Source of the DNA: Paraplanobispora siamensis
Lineage (GTDB): Bacteria > Actinomycetota > Actinomycetes > Streptosporangiales > Streptosporangiaceae
Direction of reading: 5' to 3'
Length of the DNA: 64,000 bases
Assembly: GCF_016863175.1 (NCBI RefSeq)
Contig: NZ_BOOJ01000012.1
Span: forward strand, 1 to 64,000
The notes beneath the pieces are model-generated. The model searched no databases. It was not told the origin of the DNA and worked only from the letters and a program-made list of their open reading frames with translations. Shown one piece after another: positions 61,580 through 64,000 of this stretch (position 1 is its first letter; each line of letters starts with the position of its first letter). Made by a program: the position numbers and the translations under genes.

Positions 61580-62461
61580 ATGGCAGAGTCGGAGGAAGCC
61601 AGCGTTCTCTTCATCGGGAACGCCACCGTGCTCATCCGCTACGGCGGTTTCACCCTGCTCACCGATCCGAACTTCCTGCATCGGGGCCAGCGGGCCTATC
61701 TGGGGTACGGGCTCACCACCCGGCGCCGCACCGACCCGGCGCTCGAGATCGACGACCTCCCGCCGCTGGACGCGGTGGTGCTCTCGCACATGCACGGCGA
61801 CCACTGGGACAGGGTGGCCCGCCGGGGGCTCGACAAGGACGTGCCCGTCATCACCACCCGGCAGGCCGCCCGCCGGCTCAAGCGTCAGGGCTTCCACCGG
61901 GCGCTGGGGCTGGACACCTGGGAGGACCACGAGCTGCACCGGGGCGACCGCATGCTGAGGGTCACCGCGGCCCCGGCCCGCCACGCCCCGGGCCCGGCCG
62001 AGGCGCTGCTGCCGCCCGTCATGGGCAGCGTGCTGGAGTTCTGCCGGGAGGACCGGGTCGAGCTGCGCATGTACATCAGCGGCGACACCCTGATGACCAG
62101 GGAACTGCAGGGGATCCCGCGCCGCTATCCCGACATCGACGTGGGCATCGTGCACCTGGGCGGGACCATGATCCTGGGGATGTTCATGGTGACCATGGAC
62201 GGCGCGCAGGGGGCCGAGTGGGTCAACGTGATGAACCCGCAGGCCGTCATCCCGATCCACTACGACGACTACGAGGCGTTCGCCTCCCCGCTCGCCGACT
62301 TCCGGCGGGAGGTCGAGCAGGCGGGCCTGGCCGAGCGCGTGTACTACCTCGCCCGCGGTCAGACGCTCAACCTGCCCGTGGGGACACGGCGCGACGAGCA
62401 GGCCTGGATCGCGTCGGGAGGTCCCGCGCGGGGGCTGGACCGCGAGGAGCCGTGGGGCTGA
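61580..62461 (+). CDS. Metallo-beta-lactamase-fold hydrolase (UlaG-like)
   Basis: A 293-residue metal hydrolase: FIGNATVLIRYGGFTLLTDPNFL, the metal motif LSHMHGDHWDRVA, TAAPARHAPGP, YISGDTL and IPIHYDDYEAF near the end. This is the pattern of UlaG/L-ascorbate-6-phosphate-lactonase-like and NAPE-PLD-like proteins; the substrate cannot be told. AGGAGG lies 9-10 bp before the ATG. The spacer before it has imperfect short repeats of ggtcatgcc. Confidence 0.88.
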   Translation: MAESEEASVLFIGNATVLIRYGGFTLLTDPNFLHRGQRAYLGYGLTTRRRTDPALEIDDLPPLDAVVLSHMHGDHWDRVARRGLDKDVPVITTRQAARRLKRQGFHRALGLDTWEDHELHRGDRMLRVTAAPARHAPGPAEALLPPVMGSVLEFCREDRVELRMYISGDTLMTRELQGIPRRYPDIDVGIVHLGGTMILGMFMVTMDGAQGAEWVNVMNPQAVIPIHYDDYEAFASPLADFRREVEQAGLAERVYYLARGQTLNLPVGTRRDEQAWIASGGPARGLDREEPWG

Positions 62462-62495
62462 TCCGCAGGGACGGAGTCCACGGGGACACAGTCCG

Positions 62496-62536
62496 CAAGG
62501 ACACGGGTCACAAGGACACGGGTCACAAGGACACGG
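62496..62536. repeat. 15-bp tandem repeat after the MBL gene
   Basis: caaggacacgggtca twice exactly, then a partial third copy, preceded by two diverged units from 62461. The array begins right after the stop codon and ends at the Shine-Dalgarno of the next small gene. Confidence 0.85.
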
Positions 62537-62552
62537 AGAAAGGCAGGACCAC

Positions 62553-62762
62553 ATGACCGAGACGGATCCGGAGGTCGGCCGGGAGCCCACCGAGCCGCCG
62601 GCCGACGTACCGGACGACAGGGTGGACGCGGAAGGGCCCGACAGCCCGACCGGAACCGACCCCGACGGCCCTCCGGCCCAGATTCCCGACGACCGCAAGA
62701 GCGCCGCAGGCGCGGAAATGCCGGATCCCGACGGGGAGCAGGCACCGTACCGCAGTGCCTGA
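62553..62762 (+). CDS. Small acidic disordered protein (69 residues)
   Basis: MTETDPEVGREPTEPPADV, PDDRVDAEGPDS and so on: rich in Pro, Asp and Glu, with two copies of a PPA-x-(V/I)PDDR motif (PPADVPDDR, PPAQIPDDR). It has no hydrophobic core, so it is probably unfolded. GGCAGGA lies 5 bp before the ATG. It may be co-transcribed with the metallo-hydrolase gene. Function unknown. Confidence 0.65.
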   Translation: MTETDPEVGREPTEPPADVPDDRVDAEGPDSPTGTDPDGPPAQIPDDRKSAAGAEMPDPDGEQAPYRSA

Positions 62763-62817
62763 TCCGTCCGGTGCCTGACGCGCGGGGCCCTGACGCGCCC
62801 GCTCCGCGCGGCCTAGC

Positions 62818-63816
62818 GTGAGGAGCGTGGAAGAGGAGAACCGCACCGGCAGGGTCGTCGTGCTGGTCCTGCCCGAGGTGAACCTGCTCGATCTGGGCGG
62901 CCCGGTCCAGGTGTTCGACACCGCGGCCCACCTGGGCGCGCCGTACCGGGTGGAGTACGTCGCCGAGACCCCGGAAGTGATCTCCGCCCAGGGCCTGAGG
63001 TTCGCCGGGCTGGAGCCGCCGGGCCCGGCCGGGCCCGGCGACCTCGTGCTGGTCCCCGGATACCGGCTCCACCCTCCGGCGCCCGGGGAGTTCCTGGTCT
63101 CCGGGACGGTGGTGGACTGGCTGCGCGCCGCCCACCGCGACGGGGCGCGGATCGCCTCGGTCTGCAGCGGGGCGGCCGCGCTCGGCGAGGCCGGGATCCT
63201 GGACGGCCGCCGGTGCACCACCCACTGGTCGCTGATCGACGCGATGCGCGAACGCTATCCCGCCGCCCGGGTGCAGGACGCGGTGCTCTACGTCCACGAC
63301 GGGCCGGTGAGCACCAGCGCGGGGATCTCCACGGGCCTGGACCTCGCGCTGTCGCTGGTCGAGCGCGAGCACGGGCCCGCGCTCGCCGCCGCGGTGGCCC
63401 GCCAGCTCGTGGTCTACATGCGCAGGTCCGGCGGCGACGGGCAGATCAGCGCGTTCCTGCAGCACCGGGCCCACCTCAACGTCGCCGTCCACCGGGTGCA
63501 GGATCACCTGGCGCAGAATCTCGACGCCCCGCACACCCTCGCCGAGCTCGCCGCGGTGGCCCACCTGTCGCCGCGCGGCCTGAGCCGGGCGTTCACCGCC
63601 ACCATCGGGATCACCCCGCTGGAGTACCGCCAGCGGCTCAGGCTGGAGCTGGCGGCGACGCTGCTGGCCGAGACCGGCCTGACCGTCGAGGCGGTCTCCG
63701 CCCGGTGCGGCTTCCGCGACGCGCGCCACTTCCGCAGGCTCTTCACCGCCCGGTACGGCGTGCCGCCCTCGGCCTCCCGCGACGCCGTCGCCACACCGCT
63801 CACCCCCGCCCTCTGA
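62818..63816 (+). CDS. GlxA-type regulator (DJ-1/PfpI domain plus AraC HTH)
   Basis: A 332-residue regulator. The N-terminal DJ-1/PfpI-like domain (GRVVVLVLPEVNLLDLGGPVQVF, with the nucleophile-elbow Cys in IASVCSGAAALGEAG near residue 115) is followed by an AraC-type HTH pair from about residue 225 (HTLAELAAVAHLSPRGLSRAFTATIGITPLEYRQRLRLE; VEAVSARCGFRDARHFRRLFTARYGVPPSASR). Start GTG 62818 or GTG 62827. It reads toward a gene for an exported protein, a possible target. Confidence 0.9.
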   Translation: MRSVEEENRTGRVVVLVLPEVNLLDLGGPVQVFDTAAHLGAPYRVEYVAETPEVISAQGLRFAGLEPPGPAGPGDLVLVPGYRLHPPAPGEFLVSGTVVDWLRAAHRDGARIASVCSGAAALGEAGILDGRRCTTHWSLIDAMRERYPAARVQDAVLYVHDGPVSTSAGISTGLDLALSLVEREHGPALAAAVARQLVVYMRRSGGDGQISAFLQHRAHLNVAVHRVQDHLAQNLDAPHTLAELAAVAHLSPRGLSRAFTATIGITPLEYRQRLRLELAATLLAETGLTVEAVSARCGFRDARHFRRLFTARYGVPPSASRDAVATPLTPAL

Positions 63817-63902
63817 CGGTCACGGCGCTCCCTGCCAACCCCCGGCCGCCGCACCGTCCGCCCACGCCCCCATCCGCCTTCAGGCACCGAGGAGATCCCG
63901 TC

Positions 63903-64000
63903 ATGCCCTCATCCCCGCGCGGCCGTGCCCGCACCCTGCTCAGGGTCCTGTCCTGCGCCGCGCTGTCCGCCGCCGTCCTGGCCGGTACGGCCTTCGCCGG
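63903..64000 (+). CDS. Exported protein, N-terminal part only
   Basis: The gene starts at ATG 63903 with GAGGAG 9 bp upstream and runs off the window. The 32 visible residues, PSSPRGRARTLLRVL, then SCAALSAAVLAGTAFAG, are a complete-looking signal peptide. The mature protein is outside the window, so its function cannot be given. Confidence 0.75.
   Translation, partial: MPSSPRGRARTLLRVLSCAALSAAVLAGTAFA

Overview
The window is chromosomal DNA from a high-GC actinomycete. A member of the Streptosporangiaceae (Streptosporangium/Nonomuraea/Microbispora type) fits best, by inference rather than by any search. The grounds are the very GC-rich codon use, many GTG starts, four-base stop/start overlaps inside operons, a stand-alone FAS II cluster with its own regulator, a single-chain homodimeric-type AceE, and families typical of actinobacteria (DUF3052, DUF1918, DUF6461, ECF sigma factors paired with DGPF/YCII proteins, WYL regulators).

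Left part (1-28,000), mostly core and conserved. A minus-strand fatty-acid operon regulator-fabD-fabH-acpP-fabF-accD ends in a strong hairpin. Next comes a three-gene set (DUF1190-like, glutathionylspermidine-synthase-like ATP-grasp, DUF350) with the same gene content as the enterobacterial yjfLMC set. A MarR repressor and an amidohydrolase diverge around a perfect 18-bp palindrome. A lipoprotein-adaptor-MacB-type ABC efflux operon is followed by its two-component system, and matching candidate operators lie before the operon and before the response-regulator gene. A protein kinase fused to an extracellular solute-binding domain, a secreted tripeptidyl-type peptidase and aceE follow. Beyond aceE is a plus-strand group of small genes: DUF1918, YjbQ, DUF3052, AhpE-type peroxiredoxin and a zinc ribbon. 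A ROK sugar kinase then has its own 5' end repeated several times upstream.

Middle (28,000-39,000), accessory. An intact tRNA-Val(TAC) carries its 3' half and terminator again 2,960 bp downstream. Two tyrosine-integrase fragments, a DUF4143 ATPase, a DUF6461 protein and a SUKH/SMI1 protein lie at this site, so it looks like a tRNA insertion hotspot holding decayed elements. Further on are a TetR/SDR pair with a clear operator, a frameshifted beta-propeller-like gene, an ECF sigma/YCII module and an AraC regulator.

Right part (39,000-64,000), metabolic and regulatory. It contains a secreted GH43 glycosidase behind a double LacI-type operator, a short lipoprotein, an amidotransferase resembling N-acetylglutaminylglutamine amide (osmolyte) synthases coupled to an S9 peptidase, an NmrA/MDR fusion oxidoreductase, and an alpha/beta-hydrolase with a membrane N-terminus. 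After these come XdhC, a second ECF/YCII module, an FAD monooxygenase, a BtrH/DUF4872 protein with a perfect (DTAH)6 repeat, a membrane/HTH protein, a metallo-beta-lactamase-fold hydrolase, a GlxA-type regulator, and the start of an exported protein cut by the window edge.

One feature recurs across the window: tandem arrays of 12-18 bp and duplicated start or stop regions placed exactly at gene ends. No CRISPR array, rRNA, intact insertion sequence or large biosynthetic cluster was seen.
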